IMG/VR virus record: IMGVR_UViG_3300042898_002066
Coordinates: 1-44,900 of that record
Length of the DNA stretch: 44,900 nt
Strand: one strand, 5' to 3'
Origin: a virus
Below the pieces are notes generated by a model. The model had not been told where the DNA came from and did not search any database. It saw only the letters and a list, made by a program, of their open reading frames with translations. Below are positions 6,045 through 16,449 of the stretch, in pieces. A program made the translations under genes and the position numbers. Numbering within the stretch: the first letter of the stretch is position 1; each line of letters opens with the position of its first letter.

Positions 6045-9000
6045 TTACCGAACGCTTCGGTCGATTTTTTCTCGGATTCTTGTCCGAATGCGTTCTGTGT
6101 CGCGGGAGATGGTCTTGATCGCCTCGTCCGGAGTTGAGGTGATTAGTTGCGGGCCTTTTCGGAGGACATATTCCCGATACTGCTGACCCACCTCTCGTTG
6201 ATAACGGTAAAATTCCTCGGGCGTCATCTGCCGGCGAGTGCCGTTTTCTTTGACCGAGGCAGCTGCGGACGGCGTCGGAAGAAAAACTCCGCGCTCAGAC
6301 AACGTCGCCAGCGTGTTCCAGGCGGGATCATCCTTCCGGGTTTTGATCCATCGGCTGAACGGATGCTTCATCAACTCGATAGGTTCACCGAGAACATTGA
6401 CCATCGGGCCGGCTCCAATGTCGCGGCGAAGCATGGGCACTTGCTGGAGGAAATACTCCGAACCGATTTTTGCCTGGTAATACTGCGGATCGAAGTACGT
6501 ATCGACCTGCTTCAGGACATTCGGGATGAACGATCCAGCGAGGCGTCCTGCCCATCGAGACAGGTCTTTGTTGACCAAGTCATCAGCGTTGTATTTGTAC
6601 GCGTTGCTCATGCCAACGAGTTCCGTGAACGCGGAGATTGCAGGTGAGTCGGTCAGCACAAACATACCGGCCTGAGCAGCGTCCTTGAACTTTCCGAGGA
6701 TCGCGTCGCGATTCCAGTCCTTAGGGTTGTGCAGCTGGTGATCGCGTAACTCGCCGATCGCAGCCAGGCCCATCGCGAATGGCATCTGGCGATAGCTGAT
6801 GAACGTGTCTCCGATTCGGATGGAGTATGGCTGGCGCCCTTGCGCGAGCAGCTGACGCTTCTTGTCAGGATCCAGTGATCGGTACGATCCGGTAATGTCG
6901 ATGTTGCGATCCTCTTCCTTGTCATCATCACCCAGGAAGGTTGCCGCCGCCATGGCCATGATCGCGGTTCCAATGGACGCCTTCATCAACAAGAGCTTCC
7001 GCTCGTTATCGCTGATCTGGTAACCGAACGGCCGGTCGATCCGGGTCGAGTTGCTCAGGTAGTACCGGGTGAAACCCCACGGAGTGTAGTCGATCGCGCC
7101 GTTAGTGGCATTGGCCGCAAACCGCAGAAACGCCAGACCAGTGACCATCTTGACGTAGGGATACTTCTTCTCGGCTTGATTCAGCCATTGATAGAACAGC
7201 CCGACAATTCCAGTCGGGTCCTGCTTGAAAGCGGCCTGCCGAGCAAGCTCCTTGGCATCGACTAGGATCTCGGACGGGATTCGGCTCTCAAGGATTTCCC
7301 GAACGCGCCGGTTGATTTCATTGGCAGGAATACCCTCAGACTCAGCCTTGTCTTTCGCCAGCTGAACATCTTCCGCAGTCGGAATGAGGAACTTTTTGAT
7401 CTGCTCCGCATCGCCACCGCGAGTAATGATCCACGCCTTCATGGCCTCGTAGTTTGAGGTCACAGCAATGTGATCCATGGCATCCATGAATCGCGAGACG
7501 AAGCGCAGATTGCTGATAGTCTTAAGAGCCTCGTTGTCGGATTTCTTGAGTGCTTCGAGTGTGCTGGTCGGGCGCTCTGGATCGAAGTTGATGCCACGGA
7601 ACATCTCACCTTTGCCGAGGATAGCCGGCAAATCCTGGGCTGAACGGCGCAAGCCATCGAGCCACGCCGACGCAATGTACGGAGCCGATCTCGGGCTTTG
7701 CACCGAAGCCAGTCCAGCTGTGATCATGCTGTTGATAATCCCGGTGCCCTGCTCGACCGCTGTGGTTAAGCCTGACAGGACGGATCCGTACCAGTAATCC
7801 ATGACGATGTTTCGAGCGCGGATACCTCCTTCTCGCTGCATCAGCTGGTACATCTCCTGGATGATCTTGTTTCGGGACGTGCCGCCAGTTCTCTGGGCAC
7901 GTTGCGCCATGTCAGAAATCTTCTGAGCAGTCTCTCCGTTGATCTGAGCGACTCCGAACTTCGGTGCGATGGCGTTTCGGAACGCATCAGCTGCTGCTTC
8001 AGGATTGGTAAGCAAACCCAGGTTCGCCCACTTGATGATCTCGGGAATCGAGTCGTAGATTTTCTTGCGAAACTTATCTTTAACCTCGGGCAGTTTGACC
8101 TGCTTACGGAACTCTTCGCGAACGATCTTGTTTCGCTCCTTCTCAAAGGCGTTGCCGAGCAGGTTGGCGAGTTCGATCTGACCCGCACGACTCAAGGTCT
8201 TAAGGATCGGATGTTCGCTGATCACGTCGAGCAGGATGCGCTTGTAGTTCCCCTGCTTGTCTAAGCTGGAGGTCATTATGTCCTCCCACGAAACACCAAG
8301 CTCCCGGCGAGCTTGCTTGAGTTCGCGTGACACGACGTTGTCGGCAATCGACAAAGTGGACCGGATATTTGCGATCGCCCGACGTGAGGAGTCGAGCAAC
8401 CAGCGGCGGATCTGATCGGATGAAACGTCAGGGAACGGAATCTCCTTCTGGCGCTCAGTGATCAGGTTGTAATAGGTCAGCGTAGGGGTCAGGTAGTCGA
8501 TGTCATTGATCATCGCCCGACGCGCTTGACCGGGCTGTGCGAAGTCCTGAGCACCGCTCTGCGCTGCTACTTCACCGATCTTACGAAGCAGATAGACCCA
8601 CCTCTGCTGGTCGATTGGGTTTCGGAACGACCCCTGGATTCGGGCGGCAGTGCGTTCGATAAGCTCCCCAAGAATGGTCTGCTGAAGAGCCGGCGTGATA
8701 CCGAACTGAGCGGCTCGATTGCCTCCAGTAGCCGCAGTGAAAGCCTCTTCGATGTCGTCGCCAAACTGATCGACCCATTCACGGGCAGCGGATTTACGCT
8801 CTGCGTTGGTCTCGCGAACGATGCGCCCCTGAAAGAACCCAGCAGACGGGCGGCGACGTTGACCAGCAGCAGCGCGAGGCTGCTTAATGTCTTCTCGGTC
8901 AAACGGACCATAGCCCGGAGTCTCAAATGCGCCTTCAATTATCTGGCCGATTTCGACCTCGGCAGCAGCGAAGTCCGTATTTGACGGTGCATTATCGCGC

Positions 9001-12000
9001 ACATACTCGAACGCCGCCTGACGCGCTTGCACGATGTCGCGGGTCTTAATGTAGACCGCACGCGCAGCTCGCAGCGCCAGATTGATAACCGCCAGCGGGA
9101 TTGCCGCAGTAGATTCGTATGAACCCTGCGGACGGGTAGCTTCGATGGCCCGGTTCAGCAGGTTCTCGACCTTGTCGTACATCAATCGGCCGAGATCGGA
9201 ATTGAGTTGTTCGGCCAAAGACAGCAGGGCGGGCGCGTCAGACGCGTCCATCGTGCCGACAAGGAATGATCCCTTTTGGATAAGATTGTCCGGGAACATC
9301 CGCTGGATGCTCGCGCTAGACCAGACTGGGCGTAACGCACTTCCGGCCCGGATGCGGACTTCGTACTTTCCGTTGCCAACAGGCTTGATGCGTAGGAGTT
9401 CGCTAGCCTTTCCTCCGTCGCTCTGACCCTTGGCAAAAATCTCGGTGCCGCTTTTCAGGAGCGATATAGCTTCTTCTCTGCCGATCCGGATGTCCTTCAC
9501 CATGCGCTCAGGTGTGAAACTGGCTGGCATCACAATACCAGTCTTCCGCTTGCCGGTGTTGGTCGTGTAGATGGTAATCTTTGGTCGAACCTCAGATGCG
9601 CCACGCGCTCCTTGAAAACCCTTCAGCAGGTTTCCAGTCACGATGTACCGCTGATCGGTCGTCTCCGTTGTGGTCTGCCATTCTTCAGCGGCATTGGATA
9701 CCTCTTGACCAAGAGACGAAGCGACCTCTGATCCCTCAGACATTGACAGCGGCATAGAGGCGCGTGAACGCACCATGTTGCGTATCAAAAGAATCTGATG
9801 ATCGGACGGACGAGTAAAGTTCCCAGGATCGTTTGACTTAAGTTTCAGTCCAATCGGAACTGCGACGTAGCCGAATTGATTTTTAAATGCTCTCCCGATC
9901 TTTTGATAAGCATTGATAACCATTTGTCTGGTTTCTTCAAAACCATCTTTAACTGATTGTATCTGCGATGGAGACATTTCTTTAGCCTGCATCGTAGCAA
10001 TACGTTGATCCTCAAATGCTCTGCTCTGTTGAAGCCATCCTTCCGCAATGTTCTTAGTTGAAGGTTTATTCTTAGCAGCTTCTTCGGTTGCAGTGCTGTA
10101 AGTTGGCGGTGCCTTCGGTGAATTGATTGAGACGCGCTCCATGATAGACGGGCCGTCAAATGGAGTAGTTCCAGTTCCAGGAGTAAATTCCGTAGACTCA
10201 AGAATTTTAGCTCTAAAATCATCGACGTTAGCCTTCAGCGGGTTCTCACCAACCTCATCGAGCGCCCGGATTCGGTCCGTGTAGAGTTCCGAGATGTCGC
10301 GCCAAAGCTTGGCAGCGTAGTCGTCCGGAAGGATTACGAAGTAACCCGTGGCCGATCTAGCGAAGTCGCCACCTTCGTCGATTCCTTCGTCGAGCGGAGG
10401 CAGACTGAAGTCCATCTGGTCAACGATCTCAGGATTGGATTTTAGGACGTTGTAGACCACGTCATCGCCAATCGAGTTGAAGATGTCAGCAACCAGACCT
10501 TCGTTTGCGGTCAGATCGGATTCAGTATCGGCAGATGTGTTGGCGTTCAACGAAGCCATCTTGCGCCGCAGCAACACCATGAACCGATTCTCAGCGGCCA
10601 GCGAAGAGGATAGAACCACGTAGCGCGGCAAGCTGGTCTGACCAAAACGCATGATGCGTCCGAGCATCTGCATGAAGTCGTTGATGTCTGGGGCAGCTTG
10701 GCCGACGATCATCACGCGGCGCCGCTGGTCTTTGAACTTTGGATCAGTATGCGCGCTGGTTCCAGTTGATCCCGACTTGTTGACTAGGATGGCATCAAGA
10801 CGGCCGTTGTTGAAGTCGTCCAAGACTACACGTCGATCGCGTTTCTTCCTAGAAGTAGGGGTCGCCTTCCCATCAGGCGTAGTGACGACCTCCGTGTTTC
10901 GTCCGGTAATTTCGTCGATGGAATAACCGGCCTGCTGAATGCGGTTCTTAATGAAGTCGATAGGCGAGATCGGCATATCGCCAAAATCAATACCTTCAAT
11001 TTCATTGCGAATACCCTCGTATTGTTCACGGGCATCATCCGGAAGTTCGTCCGGCGTGATTTTAACCGTGGTCTTCGTGTCGGCCGCTTTGTCGCGGACG
11101 GTGACCTCAAGCAGTTTGTCCAGCTGGCGAAGCAGCAACCCCTTGTACGAAACATCGTAACCCTCTTTCTTTAGGTTTTCGATCGGGCCTTCCAGCGTGT
11201 TGTTGATCGCGATGAACGGCTTTTCATTGCCTTTCAACGTTTCAATCGCTTTGTCAGCAATCGCTTGGGACTTGAGGGACAGAATGTACTGTGTCGAAAG
11301 CTGGAACAGAAGGCTTCCGAAATTCGTGGATGAAACGCTGACCTTTTCTTCCGATGCGCGGGTCTGGTTTTCCGCGTTCTCCATCTTCTTGGCGACCTTC
11401 GAGACCTTCTTGCTGAAGCGTAGGATCTGCTGGAGAAAGTCCGTGTACACATCGGCAAGCTCGCGCTCGCGCTCTGCGTTGTCGGTAGACGTGACGAAAT
11501 CAAACGGCACGCCTCCCCAGTTCTGCTCACGGCGCACAAACTCGCCGGATTCAGCGAGCATCGAGGTCAACGCCTGTTGGAGCGCCAAACCGCCGCTGTC
11601 CATCAACTCGGTCATTTCGGTCGGACGTAATCCAGCGCGCTGCATCAACGTCTTGAGCGCGTAGAGCCCGAGGTTATCCGGTCGCTTGGCAAACGTTGCA
11701 GATGCGAAGTATGAGCCCTTCGACTTGGGAAGAATCTGATCGAACCGAATGTTTGTGTCGGAATTTGCGCCAGCTGCAACGTGGGCTTCGTCCAACACGA
11801 AGATCGCGTTGGGAGCAATGCGAGAAAGCGCCTGCCAGATCGGACCAAACGGTTTGGCAACGCGCTTGGATTGGCGCTGACGTTTTTGCTTTGAAGTCTC
11901 TTTGAATCCTGGAGGAACGTCTGACTTCAGTTGGTCGTAGGTTGTGAATAACGCATTGGTTCCAGCGGGAAGTTCGGCCGTATCATTAACTTTCGCTAGT

Positions 12001-15000
12001 TCCTCGCGGGTCTTAGCAACAGTTCTTCGGATCTTCACTGTATCACCAGTAGAGGATAGGTAATCGACTTTGTTGTCTGTGATGTAAGGTCGAATGCTCG
12101 TATCTCCGATCGCCGGAAGATCCCGGCCGGCCATGTCAGAATACAGAGTGGGCTTGGCGGTGATGAACACCGGAGTCAGCCCGTTCAAGCGTGCATACCG
12201 CAACACGGCAGCCACAGTGCGGCCCTTACCCACACCAGTCTGATCCGAGTTAATTAACGCCGAACCGCGTTCGATGTTTCGGATTGCTAATCCAGCAGCG
12301 TCAATCTGGGCGGCGGACATTATCTTAAACAACTGGTCCTTGGTCATCTGCAACCGATTAGCGACGTAGTTGTCGATCGGCATCTTGACCTCGGCCTCCA
12401 ATTCGCGGAGGGCTCGCTCAGTGGCGTCAGCGATGTTTGAGGGGCTGACGAGTCCGGTTTCAGCGTTTTTGCTCTGGCTCTTGTAGGGCTTAGTACGCGC
12501 CTCAGACATGGCCTCCGGCTCTGACTCGATTTCGGGATCGACCGTAATCTCAGGCTCGGTGGGCACCGTGGTTTGGTCGATCGCATCAATGACGCCGGTC
12601 GCCTGGGTTCGATTGAGATCATCCAATCCCTCGACGGTATTGGCGGTCTCCTGCCAAATGGATAGAAGCGACCGCTTGAGCTTATCCCAGATTTCAGGGA
12701 GATCAGCACGCACTTGCGAAGCGAACTCGGCAAACGTGCGGATGCCGGCCTTGACGTACAAGGAAGCCATCTTGACGCCGATTACCAGAATCTCTGGGTC
12801 CACGCCCATGGCGGTGCCACCTAGCTTGTCGCGCAGCTGCTTCTTTAACGCCTCCAGTTGCGTTTGCTCATCCGTAGATAGCTTCGATGTTAACCCGGGC
12901 CTTGCGGCAGGCGGCTTAACCACAGGTTCAATCCGTCCTCCTGCCACGCCTCCAGCTGCTCCTGGTTCTTCGACTCTGGGCGCTGGCTCAACCACTGGTC
13001 CAGTTGCCGCCGGTTCACTTGGAGTAGGAGTTCGTTGTTCTGGAGCACTTGGTACAACTGCTCCGGGTCCAGGAACAGGCTGCTCGACAGGAACAGGTTC
13101 TGGCCGCTTTCCTTGAGATAAGAGTTCAGGACTCGCAGGCGCTCCTGGAACGCCTCCGGGTTGTCCTGCACCTCCTTCAACTGTCGGCTCCACAGCTGGG
13201 ACATTTCCCATGCTAGTTGCTGCTGGGACGACAGGGGTTGTGACTTTCGATTTGCGAGCTTCATTGATCAGCGGTTTGAGTTGTGCCCAGTTGTTGTAAA
13301 CGCGAGGTGCTGAAACCCACGGACGGACCAAACCTCCTTGGGCGGATGGAGAGGTTGATCGTTTTCCGTCGATTACCACAATATCGACCGGCCATCCTGC
13401 CCCCATCTTGGAGTACATACTGCCGTCGATGGTGAAGAAGTCGGTAACATTAAACCGATTGAACAGGTCAAGGTACTCAGCCCGTTCGTAGGATTTCAGC
13501 CGGTTTTCTGGAGTTCCCAGCTTGTTGGACTGCGATCCAGTCTTGGATCCCAAGATCAGCACGGCCTTTCCGTTGGGGGCCATGGCTTCGAGCGTGTTCA
13601 GCGCAATAGCGAGGTCGATGCTCGAAGTATCCGCCCGCTTGATACTGCTTCGGAAGAGCGGGAACGATTCCTTATAACCTTCAAGGAATCGAGCGCCAAA
13701 CGGAGGGTTGATAATGACGCGATCCGGTTGAGCAGAATCCAACAAGTCAAAGAACTCCTTGCTGACGGCATCAAGTCCGGTGGCAGGTTTTCCAATAAAG
13801 CGTTCCAGACGCGTGCGGCGGTTGGGATCCAACTCGTTAGCAAGAATCTCCTGCCTAGTCGGATCTGACGTGACAAGCAGCATTCCATTGCCGGCGGTCG
13901 TTTCGGCAATGCGTTGACCACCCTCTATGTCAGCAAGGATGCCGGCCAGATAAGCAAGCGGAGGCGGCGTGGAGTAGGCTTGCGCGGTTTTACTGGACGC
14001 AGTTCGAGTACGCAGATCCGGCCCTTGTTCGTACCGCTGAGTCAGCTTGTCGTAGGTCTCAGTCGGATCTACTCCAGCAGACCGATCTTCACGCACAGTC
14101 TGTGCGGTAGCTTGAATGATCTGCGATTCAAGTTCCTCTTCGACTTCTTTCTTGTTCGGTTCAACCAGTATTGGGCCGGGAACAGGTGTTGGTTTGGCAG
14201 GAGGAAGCACGGACGCCGCTAGAGAGATTTCCTCCGGAGGACGGATTAGCTCTTCTGGTACGATCGGCGCTTTGGGTGTAGGCTCCGCTGGCGGCGCAAT
14301 AGCCCCTTCAACAGCGGCAGGAATCGTGGGTTCCGGCTGGATTGAAATCGGTCCAGAGGGCGGCCCGCCTGCATTGATACCACCAAGCTCTTCAGTAATG
14401 TCGGGAGTGAGCGCATCCTCTATTCCAGATACAGTGGCAGCAGAGTTCGGAAGCGGGTTTGCGGGATCATCACCAATGGCTGCACGGCTAGCAGCCTCAC
14501 GATCAATGAATCCAGGAATGCCATCAACCACCGCACCTTTTCCAAGGCGCTCCTGCTGCAAGCTACGAAGCCTCTGTCCACGCGAAATCTTGCCAGCTCC
14601 ACCGGCAACGAGTCCGACCAGTGTTCCGACGCCCGCACCAACCTCTCCGGACTCAAGGATTCCTTGGCCTAGTTTCTGGTCAGGGTTGTAGATTTTCTGA
14701 GCGGCCAGATTCTGAAGGAACTGTTCCGACGATTCCTGTGCTGCTTCTTCAAGTCCAGTTTTGAAAGCGCCACGAACAACCCTTTTTCCAATAGCGCCAG
14801 TTACCAGACGCTTTACTGCTGGAACAGCACCTAACGCGCTTTCGGTGATCGCACCAATCGGTGCTGTAGCCATGAGCACCTTACGCTGTGCTTGTGGCTT
14901 TTCAGCGCGGAGCCGACTGGCTTCCGTCATGTCTCCTTTTGCCAACGCTTCCGCAATCTTGGTATCGTAGAATTGACCTGCCTCTTGGGCGGCATCTTCA

Positions 15001-15497
15001 CCAGAACTAAGGCCGTATGCCAGCTGTCCAACGCCGGGTATCGCTGCAACCGGAAGCGATCCAACGCCGCTCGCCAGCTGGGTAAGGTAATCTTCTTCCC
15101 GCAATGGATTGACCGGAAACGCTTCCGCCGCTCCTGCTTGAAGGTTCTGACCCAGCTTAAACGTCGGATCATTTTCAGTTCTCGCTTGGAGAACTTCAGG
15201 TGAAACTTCCCTAGTGCGTTGCTGCCATGCTTCGAGCCTACGGTTGTAAGCTTCCATTCCAGCGGGGCTTTCTGCTTGCGCCGCTGTCATCATCGGAGGC
15301 GGCTCTTCTGACGCTAAACGCGCAAGGCCCATCATGCTTCCACCAACCATGCGACCGCCTTCCCGCATGAAGGCTGATCCAGCGGAAGAAAGCGCACCTT
15401 GATCTAAGGTATCGACAAATTCTTGAAGTTCATTTTCACCAACATCATCAGGAACCTCGATTAGACCGATGTCTTGAATATCAATGAGCTTAGGCAT
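6045..15497 (-). CDS. Giant polyvalent protein: adenine methyltransferase + Strawberry-notch helicase + virion C-terminal region
   Basis: A 3150-residue protein. In order: a short N-terminal segment; Ala/Gly-rich helical region with hydrophobic stretches (~100-310) of the type seen in ejected virion proteins; Pro-rich linkers; an N6-adenine methyltransferase domain (~505-735) with AETTAGNGMLL and catalytic NPPF (597-600); a second Pro/Glu linker; an SF2 helicase of the Strawberry-notch type (~1040-1720) with Walker A GVGKGRT (1088-1094), DEAH (1236-1239) and GRIMRFGQ (~1613-1620); then about 1400 residues including an LPD38-like segment (~2770-2820) and a hydrophobic helix (~2835-2855). The methyltransferase plus helicase pair resembles P1 DarB, a packaged antirestriction protein. 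Location beside internal virion genes suggests it is injected with DNA. Its role here is inferred; catalytic motifs appear intact. Confidence 0.88.
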   Translation of the reverse strand: MPKLIDIQDIGLIEVPDDVGENELQEFVDTLDQGALSSAGSAFMREGGRMVGGSMMGLARLASEEPPPMMTAAQAESPAGMEAYNRRLEAWQQRTREVSPEVLQARTENDPTFKLGQNLQAGAAEAFPVNPLREEDYLTQLASGVGSLPVAAIPGVGQLAYGLSSGEDAAQEAGQFYDTKIAEALAKGDMTEASRLRAEKPQAQRKVLMATAPIGAITESALGAVPAVKRLVTGAIGKRVVRGAFKTGLEEAAQESSEQFLQNLAAQKIYNPDQKLGQGILESGEVGAGVGTLVGLVAGGAGKISRGQRLRSLQQERLGKGAVVDGIPGFIDREAASRAAIGDDPANPLPNSAATVSGIEDALTPDITEELGGINAGGPPSGPISIQPEPTIPAAVEGAIAPPAEPTPKAPIVPEELIRPPEEISLAASVLPPAKPTPVPGPILVEPNKKEVEEELESQIIQATAQTVREDRSAGVDPTETYDKLTQRYEQGPDLRTRTASSKTAQAYSTPPPLAYLAGILADIEGGQRIAETTAGNGMLLVTSDPTRQEILANELDPNRRTRLERFIGKPATGLDAVSKEFFDLLDSAQPDRVIINPPFGARFLEGYKESFPLFRSSIKRADTSSIDLAIALNTLEAMAPNGKAVLILGSKTGSQSNKLGTPENRLKSYERAEYLDLFNRFNVTDFFTIDGSMYSKMGAGWPVDIVVIDGKRSTSPSAQGGLVRPWVSAPRVYNNWAQLKPLINEARKSKVTTPVVPAATSMGNVPAVEPTVEGGAGQPGGVPGAPASPELLSQGKRPEPVPVEQPVPGPGAVVPSAPEQRTPTPSEPAATGPVVEPAPRVEEPGAAGGVAGGRIEPVVKPPAARPGLTSKLSTDEQTQLEALKKQLRDKLGGTAMGVDPEILVIGVKMASLYVKAGIRTFAEFASQVRADLPEIWDKLKRSLLSIWQETANTVEGLDDLNRTQATGVIDAIDQTTVPTEPEITVDPEIESEPEAMSEARTKPYKSQSKNAETGLVSPSNIADATERALRELEAEVKMPIDNYVANRLQMTKDQLFKIMSAAQIDAAGLAIRNIERGSALINSDQTGVGKGRTVAAVLRYARLNGLTPVFITAKPTLYSDMAGRDLPAIGDTSIRPYITDNKVDYLSSTGDTVKIRRTVAKTREELAKVNDTAELPAGTNALFTTYDQLKSDVPPGFKETSKQKRQRQSKRVAKPFGPIWQALSRIAPNAIFVLDEAHVAAGANSDTNIRFDQILPKSKGSYFASATFAKRPDNLGLYALKTLMQRAGLRPTEMTELMDSGGLALQQALTSMLAESGEFVRREQNWGGVPFDFVTSTDNAERERELADVYTDFLQQILRFSKKVSKVAKKMENAENQTRASEEKVSVSSTNFGSLLFQLSTQYILSLKSQAIADKAIETLKGNEKPFIAINNTLEGPIENLKKEGYDVSYKGLLLRQLDKLLEVTVRDKAADTKTTVKITPDELPDDAREQYEGIRNEIEGIDFGDMPISPIDFIKNRIQQAGYSIDEITGRNTEVVTTPDGKATPTSRKKRDRRVVLDDFNNGRLDAILVNKSGSTGTSAHTDPKFKDQRRRVMIVGQAAPDINDFMQMLGRIMRFGQTSLPRYVVLSSSLAAENRFMVLLRRKMASLNANTSADTESDLTANEGLVADIFNSIGDDVVYNVLKSNPEIVDQMDFSLPPLDEGIDEGGDFARSATGYFVILPDDYAAKLWRDISELYTDRIRALDEVGENPLKANVDDFRAKILESTEFTPGTGTTPFDGPSIMERVSINSPKAPPTYSTATEEAAKNKPSTKNIAEGWLQQSRAFEDQRIATMQAKEMSPSQIQSVKDGFEETRQMVINAYQKIGRAFKNQFGYVAVPIGLKLKSNDPGNFTRPSDHQILLIRNMVRSRASMPLSMSEGSEVASSLGQEVSNAAEEWQTTTETTDQRYIVTGNLLKGFQGARGASEVRPKITIYTTNTGKRKTGIVMPASFTPERMVKDIRIGREEAISLLKSGTEIFAKGQSDGGKASELLRIKPVGNGKYEVRIRAGSALRPVWSSASIQRMFPDNLIQKGSFLVGTMDASDAPALLSLAEQLNSDLGRLMYDKVENLLNRAIEATRPQGSYESTAAIPLAVINLALRAARAVYIKTRDIVQARQAAFEYVRDNAPSNTDFAAAEVEIGQIIEGAFETPGYGPFDREDIKQPRAAAGQRRRPSAGFFQGRIVRETNAERKSAAREWVDQFGDDIEEAFTAATGGNRAAQFGITPALQQTILGELIERTAARIQGSFRNPIDQQRWVYLLRKIGEVAAQSGAQDFAQPGQARRAMINDIDYLTPTLTYYNLITERQKEIPFPDVSSDQIRRWLLDSSRRAIANIRSTLSIADNVVSRELKQARRELGVSWEDIMTSSLDKQGNYKRILLDVISEHPILKTLSRAGQIELANLLGNAFEKERNKIVREEFRKQVKLPEVKDKFRKKIYDSIPEIIKWANLGLLTNPEAAADAFRNAIAPKFGVAQINGETAQKISDMAQRAQRTGGTSRNKIIQEMYQLMQREGGIRARNIVMDYWYGSVLSGLTTAVEQGTGIINSMITAGLASVQSPRSAPYIASAWLDGLRRSAQDLPAILGKGEMFRGINFDPERPTSTLEALKKSDNEALKTISNLRFVSRFMDAMDHIAVTSNYEAMKAWIITRGGDAEQIKKFLIPTAEDVQLAKDKAESEGIPANEINRRVREILESRIPSEILVDAKELARQAAFKQDPTGIVGLFYQWLNQAEKKYPYVKMVTGLAFLRFAANATNGAIDYTPWGFTRYYLSNSTRIDRPFGYQISDNERKLLLMKASIGTAIMAMAAATFLGDDDKEEDRNIDITGSYRSLDPDKKRQLLAQGRQPYSIRIGDTFISYRQMPFAMGLAAIGELRDHQLHNPKDWNRDAILGKFKDAAQAGMFVLTDSPAISAFTELVGMSNAYKYNADDLVNKDLSRWAGRLAGSFIPNVLKQVDTYFDPQYYQAKIGSEYFLQQVPMLRRDIGAGPMVNVLGEPIELMKHPFSRWIKTRKDDPAWNTLATLSERGVFLPTPSAAASVKENGTRRQMTPEEFYRYQREVGQQYREYVLRKGPQLITSTPDEAIKTISRDTERIRTRIREKIDRSVR

Positions 15498-15500
15498 GGT

Positions 15501-16445
15501 TTATTTGGCTAAGACTAGCTTGCCTGTAACCGGGTCTCGTTGAAAGCGCGCTTTTACGGGAGCATTGGTGGATTGCGCTGATTTTTGTTGGGCTAACTCG
15601 CTTGCAACCTGCTCTGCGGTCAGCTTGATTTTCATTGGACCTCTAGGGGTTTCGATTTCGATTTCTCCTGGAAATACAGGTTTCTCAGCTTTTTCAGCCT
15701 TGGGTTTCCTTACCAAGACATTTTTTCCATTGATTACACCGCGTGTGTAACCTTCAGGAATAGTTTGAGCAGGTGCTGTCCTCGTAGGAGCTTGCGCCAT
15801 CATTTGTGGCACATTATCTTGGGAGATCCCTTCTCCAAGCACGTCAAGCGTGGTCATAATTGGCTCAGATCCACCGCCCATAATACCAAATGTGTTGTCT
15901 CGGGGAGCGCCGCTGATGGTTGATTCCAAATCGGGAGGAATTGGCACACCTGCCGAATCGCCTCCTGGAAGAATTCCTTGCGAGGCCATGATGCGAGCCA
16001 TCTGTTGATCATTCGTCGCTTTCTGGATAATCCCCTGAACCTTTCCCTTCAGATACGACTTAGATTTTCTATCTTCGTCGGAAAGCGTGATTCCGCCCAT
16101 TTCGATTCCGCTTGTTTCCGCAAATCCAGCTGTCTCTAACAACTGATCTTTGTTTCCGCCCTCTTCCTGCGCTGTGGCAGATCCAACAATGTCTATCGAG
16201 CCGTCACGATTACGTTTCAAAAACCTACCAAACTTAATCGCTAGCCCTTCATCGCGCCCTGTTGCCGCCAACGCCGCCGCCTCTCGCCGCTGGTCAACCA
16301 GATCCTGGTAATACTGCCCGCGCATCCGCGTATCTTCAGCACGCTGCGCTGTTGCTTCCTCTCTGGCCTGGCGTTGATTCGCCAGCTGCACGCCTTGGAG
16401 GTACGACTGCCCGATGTTTTCGAGTCCTGAGAAGGGGTTTGCCAT
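15501..16445 (-). CDS. Putative internal virion protein
   Basis: A 314-residue protein just upstream of the polyvalent gene. The ATG at 16445 (MANPFSGLENIGQSYLQGV) is preferred to the upstream TTG because it sits right after the previous stop. The N-terminal third is a Gln/Arg/Ala-rich helix (GVQLANQRQAREEATAQRAE) of the kind seen in ejected or internal virion proteins; the middle is low-complexity with Gly and Asp, and the end is Lys/Pro-rich (KPKAEKAEKPVFPG) followed by a basic tail. No family is recognised. Context between the polyvalent protein and the Gly-rich membrane-type protein supports a virion role. Confidence 0.65.
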   Translation of the reverse strand: MANPFSGLENIGQSYLQGVQLANQRQAREEATAQRAEDTRMRGQYYQDLVDQRREAAALAATGRDEGLAIKFGRFLKRNRDGSIDIVGSATAQEEGGNKDQLLETAGFAETSGIEMGGITLSDEDRKSKSYLKGKVQGIIQKATNDQQMARIMASQGILPGGDSAGVPIPPDLESTISGAPRDNTFGIMGGGSEPIMTTLDVLGEGISQDNVPQMMAQAPTRTAPAQTIPEGYTRGVINGKNVLVRKPKAEKAEKPVFPGEIEIETPRGPMKIKLTAEQVASELAQQKSAQSTNAPVKARFQRDPVTGKLVLAK

Positions 16446-16449
16446 AAGA

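Noticed and set aside
12508-13116. Plus-strand frame of 202 codons in the polyvalent gene
   Set aside because: It is antisense to the Pro-rich linker of the polyvalent protein, which explains its Gly/Ser/Thr-rich low-complexity product.
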